A stretch of DNA of 64,000 bases, from positions 62,001 through 126,000 of the forward strand of contig JALDRB010000010.1 in the NCBI GenBank assembly GCA_031316155.1, read 5' to 3'. Below are positions 1 through 9,397 of this stretch, in pieces (position 1 is the stretch's first letter; each line of letters starts with the position of its first letter). This DNA is from Candidatus Scalindua sp. Lineage in GTDB: Bacteria > Planctomycetota > Brocadiia > Brocadiales > Scalinduaceae. The position numbers were made by a program, and so were the translations under genes. The notes under the pieces are model-generated. The model was not told the DNA's origin and searched no databases. It worked only from the letters and a program-made list of their open reading frames with translations.

Positions 1-113
1 TGTTTTGATCATCAGGATATGGTTGTGTGAAATTTGTCCAGGATTGGTAAAATGAGATTTGGAATTTTCTTCGCTCCTGTTTGGTTCTACATTATCCAGG
101 TAAGGTTACATCT

Positions 114-1121
114 ATGATCAGAAAATACATAATTCCCGTACTGGCGGCTCTTGGTATCGGGTTTGCCATCGTGATGGTGGTGAGGGGAAATAAGGCAGTT
201 CCGCCCGCTCCTCCAGTTATAGAACCGGTAGCTCCTCCTTTTGCCTCTTCCGTGGCTGGTGCGGGCATCGTAGAGGCAAATACGGAAAACATTGCTATCG
301 GTACTCAAATTGCCGGGATCGTTACAGAGATTTATGTTGTTAACGGCAGCAGGGTGAAGGTAGGTACCCCTTTCTTTAAACTCGACGACCGGGAATTAAC
401 GGCACAGCTGGCGATACGGAAAACAGCGCTCCGTATGGCCAGGGCAAACGTGAAAGTGGCCATGGCATCTCTAGCTGATTTACAGAACCAGCTGGATCGC
501 GCTGAGGTTTTGACAGAAGAAAAGGTTATCAGTGTCGACGAACTGGACCGGAACCGCTATGCAGTGCAGATTGCTGAGGCGAAACTGGCCTATGCTCGAG
601 AGGAAGTCAATTCCGCCAGGGCAAATATAAAAGAAACGGAAACCAACCTCGACAGGATAATTGTACGAGCCCCCTTTGACGGCGAGGTACTGCAGATGAA
701 AATTCATCTCGGCGAGTTTGCCTCGGCTGGTGTTACAGAGACACCGCTCATGCTGTTTGGTAATAGTGAACCTCTGTACATACGTGTTGATGTGGATGAA
801 AACGATGCGTGGCGTGTACGATCGGCGGCGCCGGCCGTTGCGTTCCTCAGAGGAAACAGGAACATTACCACACCGCTGAAATTTGTCCGTTTTGAGCGGT
901 ATGTTGTACCCAAAAAGTCTCTTACCGGTGACAGTACCGAACGTGTTGATACCCGTGTACTGCAGATCCTCTACAGCATCGAGCGCAGCGATCTGCAGGT
1001 TTTCATTGGGCAGCAGATGGATGTGTTTATAGAAGCAAACAATCTGACTCTGTTATCTCCCATGGTACCACAGGTAAACGTGTCAGTTATAAAAAAGAAT
1101 ACTGAAATCAATAGACAGTAA
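114..1121 (+). CDS. HlyD/RND-type periplasmic adaptor (membrane fusion protein)
   Basis: Periplasmic adaptor subunit that would connect an inner-membrane ABC or RND exporter to an outer-membrane channel. An N-terminal membrane anchor (about residues 5-23) is followed by the lipoyl/barrel-sandwich half (TQIAGIVTEIYVVNGSRV), a long helical hairpin (about residues 110-190) and the second half-motif RIIVRAPFDGEV. I start at the ATG at 114, preceded by AGGTAAGG, rather than at an in-frame TTG at 81. About 335 aa, close to family length. No transporter partner follows; an IS66 remnant lies immediately downstream. The first 30 bases of the window could be the end of an upstream gene (in-frame stop at 28-30), but that is too short to identify. 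Confidence 0.85.
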   Translation: MIRKYIIPVLAALGIGFAIVMVVRGNKAVPPAPPVIEPVAPPFASSVAGAGIVEANTENIAIGTQIAGIVTEIYVVNGSRVKVGTPFFKLDDRELTAQLAIRKTALRMARANVKVAMASLADLQNQLDRAEVLTEEKVISVDELDRNRYAVQIAEAKLAYAREEVNSARANIKETETNLDRIIVRAPFDGEVLQMKIHLGEFASAGVTETPLMLFGNSEPLYIRVDVDENDAWRVRSAAPAVAFLRGNRNITTPLKFVRFERYVVPKKSLTGDSTERVDTRVLQILYSIERSDLQVFIGQQMDVFIEANNLTLLSPMVPQVNVSVIKKNTEINRQ

Positions 1122-1141
1122 TACTTTAGCTCTTTGAAAAA

Positions 1142-1602
1142 CTATGCTGCTAAATTGTAATAATTTCGCAGATATTTCTTTGAAGTAATAGCACTTTGCA
1201 CAGCAGCTAAAACAACTTCTACTGGATTGTTTTCTTGTAGCTCAGCAGATCGAAATAAGGTCATTAATATTGCTTGAGTCTTTGCCTCTTGCTCTGATCT
1301 GTTTTAGTGGGATATTTTTCATGTTAACACAGGCTTTCGCATCTGGTGCTCATCATAAATATTGTCTGGCTTTTTCTTTCGGATAGACGGATCGCATCTT
1401 TTAGAATACGTGACAATTTTTTCCGAAAGACTTTCCACGTATGAGTTGAGTTCCGCTTATCTACTTTCACAAGTTCTGTGAACAGATGATAAAGACATCT
1501 CTGTTTGGCAAAAGCGTTTATCTTGATAGAGCAGGAAGAGGTTGTTTTGGTCGATCCAAATACTTGCAAACAGACTGCAGGTAATTTATCGTTTTTCTGC
1601 AC
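1142..1602 (-). pseudogene. IS66-family transposase remnant (C-terminal part)
   Basis: Two reading frames on the minus strand together resemble the C-terminal third of IS66 transposases. Positions 1324-1602 encode a stretch with FRKKLSRILKDAIRLSERK. Positions 1142-1310, in another frame, encode EAKTQAILMTLFRSAELQ and NPVEVVLAAVQSAI, ending in a stop at 1142. The frame change and missing N-terminus show it is dead. No terminal inverted repeats were found, so the ends are approximate. It lies between the orphan adaptor gene and the methyltransferase and may explain why the adaptor lacks a transporter partner. Confidence 0.55.
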
Positions 1603-2164
1603 AGTAAATGAATGCTGGGGGAATGTTCAACCATACTGTTCGCGTTTTAGTTACTTTGTTGAACCTTGTTTTCAATTTTGCCCTGAATCTCATCCCAGCC
1701 GGAAGAAGTAAACCCTGGAGATAAGCAAAGGTCAGGAACCTTCCGCCAGGTTTCAGAACATCGATAATGGTGTCGAGTAATTCATTCTGTAGATCCTCAC
1801 TAAATGAAGCCCAGGGAAGGCCGCATATTATGCAATCACATTCCTTCAGGCCGAATTCGTGAAGGTATTTTTTCGCATTTGATGCGGAATCCTGGTAAAC
1901 AATCACTCCTGGGCACCTATTTCTGGTAGCTGTAACAAAATCCGGGTTGATTTCCAACACAAAAAACCTTGCTCCTAAAGGTATCTTTTGAAGTATTTTC
2001 TCTGTAAACACACCGTTACCAGAGCCAAATTCGATAATGGCAGAAGCATTCGATAGGTCAGCAGCGGTTGTAATTAAATTTGCAAGACCTTCAGAACTCG
2101 GGGCGATTGCCCCTGTCTTTGTAGGACGTAAAATGAAGTGCTTAAGAAATTGAGTAAATTTCAC
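1586..2164 (-). CDS. SAM-dependent methyltransferase, rRNA adenine dimethylase / phospholipid N-methyltransferase type
   Basis: Class I Rossmann methyltransferase. Motif I is IIEFGSGNGVFTEKIL, motif II FFVLEINPDF, and the motif IV region reads CDCIICGLPWASF. The fold and the N-terminal FLKHFILRPTKTGAIAPSS are typical of PmtA-like phospholipid N-methyltransferases, which resemble the KsgA family; the substrate cannot be decided from sequence. The frame stays open to 2230, but that upstream part lies inside a clear terminator hairpin, so I take the GTG at 2164, which has GGAG eight bases upstream. This gives about 192 aa, normal for the small PmtA-like group. Confidence 0.72.
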   Translation of the reverse strand: MKFTQFLKHFILRPTKTGAIAPSSEGLANLITTAADLSNASAIIEFGSGNGVFTEKILQKIPLGARFFVLEINPDFVTATRNRCPGVIVYQDSASNAKKYLHEFGLKECDCIICGLPWASFSEDLQNELLDTIIDVLKPGGRFLTFAYLQGLLLPAGMRFRAKLKTRFNKVTKTRTVWLNIPPAFIYCAEKR

Positions 2165-2200
2165 TTGAATTTCTCCGATCACATGAATTCTTTGTGTACA

Positions 2201-2238
2201 AAAAAAATCCCCTGCCATAGTGTTAAACATGGCAGGGG
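2201..2238 (-). terminator. Rho-independent terminator on the minus strand
   Basis: A perfect 10-bp inverted repeat (2209-2218 and 2229-2238, CCCCTGCCAT with its complement) has a 10-base loop. On the minus strand it is followed by a run of seven T. It sits between the small gene at 2356-2577 and the methyltransferase, so it ends the former's transcript and helps fix the start of the latter downstream. Confidence 0.85.
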
Positions 2239-2355
2239 ATTACGAAATCCGATTCTTTTTCTTTCTGAATTCTTCTGATTCTTTTTGAAGTTGCAAGCCT
2301 GCCTTCTCCCGACTGTTGAGATAAACGTTTGAGACGAATCAAGCGCAGGTTGAGT

Positions 2356-2577
2356 TTATTTCTTGGCTTTGTTGTCCTGATAATGAGGATTCAGCCAGCA
2401 TTGTGGTAACTCTTCCCCGGAAGGAAAGATTAAATTCGATTTTTTTAATTTCTCAGGATCCTGTACTTCTTCCCCTTGTTGATAACGACCTATCACATCA
2501 CTTTGAAAAGGGGCAAAAAGATCCTTTAGGGTTAATATCTCGACAAGGTCACCATTCGTTCTATCTTTCAAAAACAT
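2356..2577 (-). CDS. Small conserved protein of unknown function (about 73 aa)
   Basis: A short soluble protein with the pattern FLKDRTNGDLVEIL, then GEEVQDPEKLKKSNLIFPSG and LPQCWLNPHY. The same small family, as I recall it, occurs in cyanobacteria and planctomycetes and is often mislabelled acetyltransferase; no catalytic acetyltransferase motif is visible. I use the ATG at 2577, which has GGAG about six bases upstream; a TTG at 2589 is in frame but overlaps that ribosome-binding site. It is a single gene followed by its own terminator at 2201-2238. Confidence 0.7.
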   Translation of the reverse strand: MFLKDRTNGDLVEILTLKDLFAPFQSDVIGRYQQGEEVQDPEKLKKSNLIFPSGEELPQCWLNPHYQDNKAKK

Positions 2578-2589
2578 CTGCTGCTCCAA

Positions 2590-3140
2590 ATTCTTCTATT
2601 TATTTTGTCCGCACCTTATAATTACATATAGTGGAATAATAAAGTGACACATAATTGAAGTCAAGGAAAAAGAAAAGGATGAGCGAGTTTACCTAACTCG
2701 TTTGTATGAGTAATTTCTGTTTTAACTATTATTAAATCAGGGAATTATATTATTTCTGTGGGAAATCTTACCAGCCTGAACCCTGTCCCCCCGCCTGCCA
2801 GAATGAAGAAGCCAGCAATGGTCCCTGTACTGTTCGGGGGACGAGTGTCTTGCACAAAGACGCACCGTTCGGTTCGGGTGGAACTGATCCGCTTAATTTA
2901 CGTAATGTATACTATAAACACCCTCTCGAGAGAACCTGTTAACCAGATTTCATTTAAATACAATTATTTTGAGCCGATAATATACAGATCGCATATAATC
3001 ACTAATAATGAAAATAAAATGTCTGCTTTGGCAATCGTTTAACTGCTGGAAATTCTCGAAAAAATGAAAATAATTAATTTTGTACCAGGTTTAATAAAAA
3101 TTGAGACCAAATGCAAATTTCATGGGAAAGGATGTGAGAA
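2590..3140. other. Gene-free interval with a GC-rich patch
   Basis: No credible gene. Most is AT-rich. Bases 2765-2890 are clearly richer in GC than the surroundings. In one minus-strand frame this patch reads to GTGFRLVR, like the last strand of C-type-lectin/FGE folds, but it has no start, no body and no Shine-Dalgarno. The 94-codon plus-strand frame across it shows no family features and is not called. Confidence 0.4.
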
Positions 3141-4445
3141 GTGAGAAGAATTCTCTTTGTTGACGATGATCCAAATGTTATCAAACAATTTAAAAGAGTC
3201 TTGCATGAAATGAATCAGGAATGGCAAATGGAATTTGTTAACAGCGGAGCAGAAGCATTAAATTTACTCTCCAGGTCATCCTTTGATGTTATTGCATCGG
3301 ATATTCATATGTCGGAAATGGATGGAAGAAAGCTACTTGATAGCGTAAGGAAATTTTATCCTTCAACCGTTCGTATTATCCTTTCTGAAAATCGAGATAA
3401 AGAAACTGTGTTAAAATCAGCCGAGTCTGCGCATCAGTTTTTGATGAAATCGTGTGAAGCGGAGACGTTTAAGTACACAATCGAACGTTCATGTAAACTT
3501 AAGGATTTATTGAAAAATGAGACATTGATAAAATTAATTACAGGAATAAAAGATTTACCCAGTGTTCCAAGTTTGTATAGATTGATTGTAAAGGAGATGC
3601 AGTCACCTGATGCATCACTTAAAAAAGTTGGTTATATTATTTCTCAGGATATTTCTATGTCTGCCAAAATATTGCAATTTGTTAATTCAGCCTATTTTGG
3701 TCTTCCTCATAAAATTTTGGACCCACAAAAGGCTGCGGTATATTTGGGTATAGAAACATTGAAGGCTCTTGTCCTTTCTACAAGTGTCTTTGCTTCACTT
3801 AATGAGGAAGCAGATCTATGTGACTTTTCCCTGCCAAAACTGTGGAAACACAGTCTGATGACGGGTAGTCTGGCCAAGGAGATTGTTTGTACTGAATTGA
3901 ATGATAGTAAACTCGGAGAGGAGGCGTTAATTGCCGGAATATTGCATGATATAGGCAAGCTGATTCTGCTGAAGATGCCGGATCAATACAGAGAGATAAA
4001 GTGGTATGTTGAAAACAACGGGTTTGATTTTGTAGATGCTGAATATGAAGTTCTCAAGATATCTCATGCGGAATTGGGGGCTTATCTGTTAGAGCTTTGG
4101 GGACTTCCGGACACTGTTGTTGAAGCAGTTGCCTTTCACCATAATCCATCGAAACTGTTGGAAAATATCAATTTTATACCAAACCAATTATTGCAGGAAG
4201 AAGAGGATAAAAAGAGAAAAGATGGTAGTGGTATAAAGTTGCAATCAAACGAAACACTCTTAAGGGATTTTGCTACATTGTCAGAAGTTCACATGGCAAA
4301 TGCATTGATGATGCAGAAGAGTTCTTCATTTGATTCTGCTAGTTTCCCGTATGTCGATATGCAGTACATGAGAAAACTTAACTTGACTGACAGATTACCT
4401 GTGAAAATAGAATGTTACAACAAAATAATGCGAAAAGGGATCTAA
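3141..4445 (+). CDS. Response regulator with HDOD output domain
   Basis: Cytoplasmic two-component output protein, 434 aa. Residues 1-115 are a receiver domain with acidic pocket D8-D10, phospho-acceptor D54 (ASDIHMSEMDG), S82 and K103. Residues about 136-330 are an HDOD domain (LPSVPSLYRLI, ISQDISMSAKILQFVNSAYFG). It keeps an HDIGK motif, which many HDOD domains lose, so weak phosphohydrolase activity cannot be excluded. The start is GTG at 3141 with AAAGGA eight bases upstream. The C-terminal 90 residues are unassigned. HDOD regulators commonly act in signalling and motility or cell-cycle control; no kinase partner is adjacent. Its 3' end faces aconitase with only 5 bp between them. Confidence 0.9.
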   Translation: MRRILFVDDDPNVIKQFKRVLHEMNQEWQMEFVNSGAEALNLLSRSSFDVIASDIHMSEMDGRKLLDSVRKFYPSTVRIILSENRDKETVLKSAESAHQFLMKSCEAETFKYTIERSCKLKDLLKNETLIKLITGIKDLPSVPSLYRLIVKEMQSPDASLKKVGYIISQDISMSAKILQFVNSAYFGLPHKILDPQKAAVYLGIETLKALVLSTSVFASLNEEADLCDFSLPKLWKHSLMTGSLAKEIVCTELNDSKLGEEALIAGILHDIGKLILLKMPDQYREIKWYVENNGFDFVDAEYEVLKISHAELGAYLLELWGLPDTVVEAVAFHHNPSKLLENINFIPNQLLQEEEDKKRKDGSGIKLQSNETLLRDFATLSEVHMANALMMQKSSSFDSASFPYVDMQYMRKLNLTDRLPVKIECYNKIMRKGI

Positions 4446-4450
4446 AAAAG

Positions 4451-6391
4451 TCAGCTTATTTCATAATTTTTTACTCTCTTGATTAAGTAATTCAACAAAC
4501 CACCATAGATAATTTTATTTTTGTCTCCTTCGCTGAAGTTAATCTTCGCCTTTAACGACTTGTCATGTACTTGAACAGTTACTTGGGATTTGTTTAAGAT
4601 TTCTTCTCTAACTTTTGGAAGACTTATGGTATCTCCCTCTTTGAGAAGTATGTAATCCTCTGGGTTTTCGAAGACCAACGGTATAATACCAAAGTTGATA
4701 AGATTATCGTAATGGATTCGTGCAAAGCTTTTTGCGATTTTTACCCGTACACCTAAATATCTAGGAGCAATTGCAGCATGCTCCCGTGAAGAACCCTGAC
4801 CATAGTTTTCTCCACCAATCACGACAGAATTACCGGCATTCTTTGCTTTTTCTGGAAATTCAGGATCGACCTCATGGTAGACAAATCTGCTTATTTCAGG
4901 AATGTTACTTCGTAACGGCAGTACCGTGTTACCAGCCGGCATGATATCGTCAGTGGTAATGTTATCACCAACCTTGAGAATTACCCTGCATTCCAGGGAT
5001 TCAGGTAATTCTTCGAAATCTGGGAGAGGTTTTATATTTGGTCCACGCTTAACCTCCACTTTTGTTGAATCGGATAATGGTGGAATTATCATTGAGTCAT
5101 TTATCAAATATTTTCTGGGATTTGTTACTCTGGAATAAGTTCCTAGATTTCTGGGGTCTCGAATTTCACCAAATATACCGGCAGCTACGGCTGTTTCCGG
5201 ACTGCATAGATAGATCCTGTCATCTTTTGTCCCACTTCGTCCGGGAAAATTCCTGGGAAATGTTCTCAGTGAAACGGTCCCTGATGCGGGCGCCTGCCCC
5301 ATTCCAATGCACCCTAAACAACCGGATTGTTGAATCTTTGCTCCTGCATTTAAGAGAGAGACAATACCTCCCTTGACTGTTACGTTTTCAAGCACCTGTC
5401 TGCTGCCAGGATTAATCTCAAAAGAAACTCGATCGTGTATCTTTCTGGTTTCCAGAATCTTACAGACTATCATCAAGTCACGAAAAGATGAATTGACAGA
5501 GGAACCGACAATACATTGATGAACAATTTCTCCTTCAACATCTTTTACTTTTTTTACATTATCTGGAGAGGAAGGACAGGCGATAAGTGGTTCGAGTTCT
5601 GATAAATTTATCTCATCCAATTTGTCATATTTTGCATTTTTGTCAGCTTTTAGTTCAATCCATCCATCACCTCGTTTCTGAGATTGCAGATATCTTTTAG
5701 TATGATTGTCAGAAGGGAAGACAGTGGTTGTTGCTCCCAATTCTGCGCCCATGTTTGCGATTGTAACCCGGTCTGTTGCGCTTAAATTCTTTACACCAGG
5801 CCCGTAGTATTCAATAATATACCCTAGCCCTCCGTTTACAGAGTGACGCCTCAACATCTCGAGAATAATATCTTTTCCGCTAACCCAACATTGCAATTTA
5901 CCTGTGAGTTTGACTCCGAACACTTTTGGATAATTGAAGTAGTACGGTTCCCCAGCCATTGCCGAAGCAACATCTATTCCGCCAGCACCAATAGCTATCA
6001 TACCCATTGCACCTCCTGTACATGTGTGGCTATCGGAACCAAGCAAAGTTTTTCCGGGTATTCCGAAGCGTTCGAAATGGACTTGATGAGAAACACCATT
6101 TCCTGGTTTCGAAAAATATACGCCATATTTTGCTGCTGAAGTTTGCAAGAATAGATGGTCATCCATGTTTCTAAAGTCTGTTTGTAATAAATTATGGTCT
6201 ACATAACTTACCGCTAGTTCGGTTTTTACCCTATTAATCCCCATTTTTTCAAAAGCTAGGTAAACCATGGTTCCTGTCGCATCCTGAGTAAATGTTTGGT
6301 CTATTCTAATACAAACCTCTTCACCAGGTTCAGGTTTTCCTTTTACAAGGTGTTGTTCTAATATTTTTTGAGACAGTGTTTTTCCAGTCAT
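4451..6391 (-). CDS. acn: Aconitate hydratase
   Basis: Isomerises citrate to isocitrate through a [4Fe-4S] cluster in the TCA cycle. Family signatures are GSDSHTCTGGAMGM (first cluster cysteine) and GCLGCIGMGQAPASG (the paired cysteines). The C-terminal swivel domain contains GENYGQGSSREHAA. At 646 aa it is the shorter, mitochondrial-type aconitase rather than the 890-aa AcnA form. It is monocistronic and convergent with the HDOD gene. The start is the ATG at 6391; I see no strong Shine-Dalgarno sequence. Confidence 0.93.
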   Translation of the reverse strand: MTGKTLSQKILEQHLVKGKPEPGEEVCIRIDQTFTQDATGTMVYLAFEKMGINRVKTELAVSYVDHNLLQTDFRNMDDHLFLQTSAAKYGVYFSKPGNGVSHQVHFERFGIPGKTLLGSDSHTCTGGAMGMIAIGAGGIDVASAMAGEPYYFNYPKVFGVKLTGKLQCWVSGKDIILEMLRRHSVNGGLGYIIEYYGPGVKNLSATDRVTIANMGAELGATTTVFPSDNHTKRYLQSQKRGDGWIELKADKNAKYDKLDEINLSELEPLIACPSSPDNVKKVKDVEGEIVHQCIVGSSVNSSFRDLMIVCKILETRKIHDRVSFEINPGSRQVLENVTVKGGIVSLLNAGAKIQQSGCLGCIGMGQAPASGTVSLRTFPRNFPGRSGTKDDRIYLCSPETAVAAGIFGEIRDPRNLGTYSRVTNPRKYLINDSMIIPPLSDSTKVEVKRGPNIKPLPDFEELPESLECRVILKVGDNITTDDIMPAGNTVLPLRSNIPEISRFVYHEVDPEFPEKAKNAGNSVVIGGENYGQGSSREHAAIAPRYLGVRVKIAKSFARIHYDNLINFGIIPLVFENPEDYILLKEGDTISLPKVREEILNKSQVTVQVHDKSLKAKINFSEGDKNKIIYGGLLNYLIKRVKNYEIS

Positions 6392-6741
6392 AAATGAACC
6401 TTTGTTATTTCCTTAGAATTGTTAATTTTATTTCATTATCGAGCCTATACGAAAAACTTCGTGAAAAGAGGCCGGAAGTAAAAATTTCATCAGATTGAAT
6501 CGGAAATATTATTACCCACCTGTTTCAATAAAGCAACTTTTACTTTCTTCGTGGGTTTTTTAATGGATAATGCAACTTTTATTTTGCGCAGCCCGCCCGG
6601 CCAGGCCGTTCGGACGGGCAAAACACAGAAGTTGGCGACATCTGGAGCTAAATTCTTATGGGATCATAACAAAATTTATTATTTTTCTATAACAAAAAGT
6701 TAAATTGGAAACGAATCAAAAATCTTTATCACCTTGTTTTA
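6392..6741. other. Gene-free interval with GC-rich cruciform
   Basis: Intergenic and mostly AT-rich. It contains a GC-rich palindromic segment at 6591-6619: outer arms GCCCG/CGGGC and inner arms CGGCC/GGCCG. A similar segment (…CGGCTAACTGGCCATTCGGACG…) sits inside another repeat near 47940. No gene is seen. Confidence 0.45.
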
Positions 6742-6948
6742 AATATATCCGATACTGGTAAGGGTATGACCAAAGATGTGCAGGAGAGGATATTTGATCC
6801 ATTTTTCACCACCTGAATGCCTGAAGGAACAGGATTAGGGATTAGTGTTGCTTATGGTATTATAAAAAGATATGGTGGTAAGAGAGAAGTGGAAAGTGCA
6901 TTAGGAAAAGGTAGCACTATTACGTTGAGTCTTCCTGCGGCAAGGTAA
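6742..6948 (+). pseudogene. Histidine kinase ATPase-domain remnant
   Basis: The frame reads [21 protein letters not shown], then an in-frame TGA (6814-6816), then MPEGTGLGISVAYGIIKRYG and GKGSTITLSLPAAR before a TAA. This is the G1/F/G2-box end of a HATPase_c domain. The N-box, His-box and sensor region are missing. It is followed directly by a truncated receiver domain, so both are debris of one hybrid sensor kinase. Confidence 0.8.
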
Positions 6949-6960
6949 ACTACACATGCA

Positions 6961-7197
6961 ATGATACTTCCCAAACCAACAAAGCAGATAACAGCCAAGA
7001 ACCTCCGAGTCCTGGTGGTAGATGATGAAGAGGACATATTCAAGGTTTTGAATATATATTTTCCCAACGAGGGACACAATGTTAAGGGTGTTGTTAATGG
7101 TACAGAGGCAATCAAACTACTAAAAAGTGAAATCTTTGATTTCGTTTTCTGCGATCTGATCATGTCAGAAGTTGGTGGAAGAGATGTAATAAAGTAA
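6961..7197 (+). pseudogene. Truncated receiver (REC) domain
   Basis: 78 aa covering the first two thirds of a response-regulator receiver: LRVLVVDDEEDIF (acidic pocket) and FVFCDLIMSEVGG (phospho-acceptor Asp). The frame stops before the conserved Thr/Ser and Lys strands, so the domain cannot fold normally. It starts 12 bp after the kinase fragment, consistent with a decayed hybrid kinase. A functional single-domain protein is unlikely at this length. Confidence 0.75.
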
Positions 7198-7204
7198 TAT
7201 TATC

Positions 7205-7708
7205 ATGGATGAACTAATGCTATTTACGGATGGAAGTGTGAATAAACATTCAAATGTTGGATACGGGGCTTACCTCGCAGTGTCTGAACGTGGATTTTCG
7301 CTGGATTCGTTGAGGGTGAGCGTGAAGGTGAGGAGATTCGGGCGAACATCTTCAACGAAACTGGAATTGCAGACTTTGTTATGGGCTCTAAACGAAATTC
7401 AAGCATTGGGGAGGAAGGTGATTGTGTACACAGATTCTCAAAATATTATGGGGTTACAGGGAAGACGTGATCGATTTGAGCGTAATGATTATCATTCAAA
7501 GAAAAATAAGCGTCTGAACAATTATGAGCTGTATCAGGAGTTTTACAGAATGACTGATCAGTTGGATTGCGAATTGGTTAAAGTGCGTGGACATCAAGCA
7601 TCGAATCAAAAAGATGATATTGATAGGCTTTTTACGCTTGTGGATAGGGCTTCAAGAAATGCACTGAGAGAAGAGAATTCTTTTGATATTGAAACACTGC
7701 TGCACTAA
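7205..7708 (+). CDS. Ribonuclease H family protein (RNase HI-like)
   Basis: Cleaves RNA in RNA-DNA hybrids. The catalytic set is visible: D9 in FTDGS, E54 in STKLELQTLLWAL, D77 in YTDSQ, D147 in VDRASRNALR, with H130 in KVRGHQ. At 167 aa it has normal length. An insertion around residues 84-108, rich in basic and Asn residues (GRRDRFERNDYHSKKNKR), occupies the place of the usual basic protrusion and may bind the hybrid. The start is the ATG at 7205. It follows kinase debris and has no clear operon partner. The family is certain; whether it is the cell's main RNase H is not. Confidence 0.85.
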   Translation: MDELMLFTDGSVNKHSNVGYGAYLAVSERGFSLDSLRVSVKVRRFGRTSSTKLELQTLLWALNEIQALGRKVIVYTDSQNIMGLQGRRDRFERNDYHSKKNKRLNNYELYQEFYRMTDQLDCELVKVRGHQASNQKDDIDRLFTLVDRASRNALREENSFDIETLLH

Positions 7709-8407
7709 AATGTCTCAATGAACGAGCAAAAGGCAGATTTTCACTTCAGACCAAAATGCCTCTTGCTAATGCAGAAAGAAGAACGGTTGAAACGAAACTT
7801 GGCGGTATGGTTTCTGAGCTGAAAATGCCAGTTAGATTTCATGCTACCTATGAGGAATTGAATCCACCTTTCTTTTCAATTTGTTTTCTCTTTCTTAATA
7901 TCACCACAATTCATTTGCCATTTATATAGTTTTTTATCAGGGCACAAAGAAAACGTTATTTGTATTTACATGCTTTTAAGTCTTGAGGATTATGTAAAAT
8001 ATTTTTATTTACAACGGTACGTAATTTTTATAAAATCCTTTTCTAAATGTCTTCTGATATTTAGATGTAGTCACCCACGTTTTATACCAAATGAATAGTA
8101 AAAGTGAGAAATACGGTAATTAACGTTACCCATTAAAGCTTACTTATTTCCAGGTGTACAAATGCTGACCGTATATCATCACATTGCATTTCAAGTTCTG
8201 CGAAACGTTTCAAACTAAAACAATCTGATTCTCTGATTTTCAACAATGCTTTTGTTGTATCTTTTGTGAATAACAAGAATGCACTTAATAGTTTTATCAT
8301 AGCATCCTTTTGATAAAGGTAAGCTGTGAGAGATTATTAGAGTGTAAGTGTGTAGAGTTTGTATATTTTATTTTTTTGTTTTTTGTTTGATGAAAGGGGA
8401 AGTACGG
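7709..8407. other. Gene-free AT-rich interval
   Basis: About 700 bases without a supported gene. A short open stretch near 7757-7930 begins MPLANAERRTVETKLGG but matches nothing I recognise and has no ribosome-binding site. The rest is very AT-rich, possibly holding the promoter of the P460 gene. Confidence 0.4.
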
Positions 8408-9199
8408 ATGCAAAAAAATTTTTCACGCTTATTTGTTTTCGTCGGAATCACAGTAATAAGTTCTTTAGTCGGATATACGTCTTTGGTAAAAGCTGAATTG
8501 CCGGTGACTGAGGCAGAAAAAGCCGCACATTCTATGGCTGATGTCACAAAAGCTGGATCGTCAGCAATTGAAGCAGCAAAAACTGAGCATCTTAAGGCTG
8601 ATGCCATAAAAGCTGGATCATCAGCGATTGAAGCAGCAAAAACTGAGCGTCTTAAGACTGATGCCATAAAAGCTGGATTGTCAGCGATTGAAGCAGCAAA
8701 AACTGAGCATCTTAAGGCTGATGTCATACAAGCTGAACCGTCAGGGACTGAAACAGCAAAAGTTGAGCATTCTAAGACTGATGTCATAAAAGCTGACTCT
8801 TTTTCAGTAGGATTCCCGTATGGATATCAAAACTGGACAAATACTTTTGCCAAGGTTGTCCAGGGAAAGGGTCCGTTTTATGGTTTTCAACGAGTATTTG
8901 TTAGTTTGCAAGCCCTTGACGCTTACACAAACAATAGCAGCGGATATGAAAACGGAGATGCATTAGTTCTTGAATTCAACGAAATAGAGAATGAAAATGA
9001 CGGTATTGTCAAAGGAGAAGTCAACTGGATAGCTGTTATGGTGAAAGATTCATCAGCAACAATAACAGGAGGATGGCGTTATGCTGCTTACGATGGTAAA
9101 ACGAAAAAGCTGAAAGGAGAAGTTGATCCTGTTACCGGTTGTTATAATTGTCATATGGCGGTAAAACACAGGGACTATATATTTTCTGAATTGAAATAA
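8408..9199 (+). CDS. Exported cytochrome P460-like haem protein with tandem-repeat linker
   Basis: About 263 aa. A signal peptide (residues 1-28) is followed by a repetitive charged helical segment (about 35-130) built from 20-residue units (AIEAAKTEHLKADAIKAG). The C-terminal cytochrome P460-type domain starts FPYGYQNWTNTFAKVV and ends with the c-type haem site CYNCH (His near residue 249) then RDYIFSEL. P460 proteins oxidise hydroxylamine or related nitrogen compounds in the periplasm; here the substrate is inference. The start is ATG 8408 behind GGGGAAG; an in-frame GTG at 8348 would break the signal peptide. A hairpin terminator follows at 9398. Confidence 0.82.
   Translation: MQKNFSRLFVFVGITVISSLVGYTSLVKAELPVTEAEKAAHSMADVTKAGSSAIEAAKTEHLKADAIKAGSSAIEAAKTERLKTDAIKAGLSAIEAAKTEHLKADVIQAEPSGTETAKVEHSKTDVIKADSFSVGFPYGYQNWTNTFAKVVQGKGPFYGFQRVFVSLQALDAYTNNSSGYENGDALVLEFNEIENENDGIVKGEVNWIAVMVKDSSATITGGWRYAAYDGKTKKLKGEVDPVTGCYNCHMAVKHRDYIFSELK
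8520..8808 (+). repeat. 60-bp tandem repeat, about 4.5 copies
   Basis: Successive 60-base units within the P460 gene, with repeated GCAGCAAAAACTGAGCATCT and GTCAGCGATTGAAGCAGCAA blocks. The period is exactly 60, so the reading frame is kept and each unit encodes 20 residues. The middle copies are most alike and the outer ones more diverged, as expected for expansion by slippage. Confidence 0.9.
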
Positions 9200-9397
9200 C
9201 AACACAAGAGAGAGGTGTATCTGACAGATACATAAAACAGCAGTTGAACGTGATTTTACAGGAGAAATATTCAAGGTTCACAGATAAAAGATCTCTCTAA
9301 AATGTGTTCCTCAGTTTTTTATCAGTTCCTTTCAAACACGACCTTGTTTTATAACTCAAGGTTAAGGCTATTAGATAAAACCCATTTGATTGCAATA

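Noticed and set aside
2758-3042. 94-codon plus-strand frame in the gap before the HDOD gene
   Set aside because: No ribosome-binding site, odd composition, and no family features; it spans a GC-rich scrap and AT-rich leader.
8368-8787. 139-codon minus-strand frame over the P460 repeats
   Set aside because: Antisense shadow of the 60-bp repeats; its repetitive text mirrors the real coding strand.
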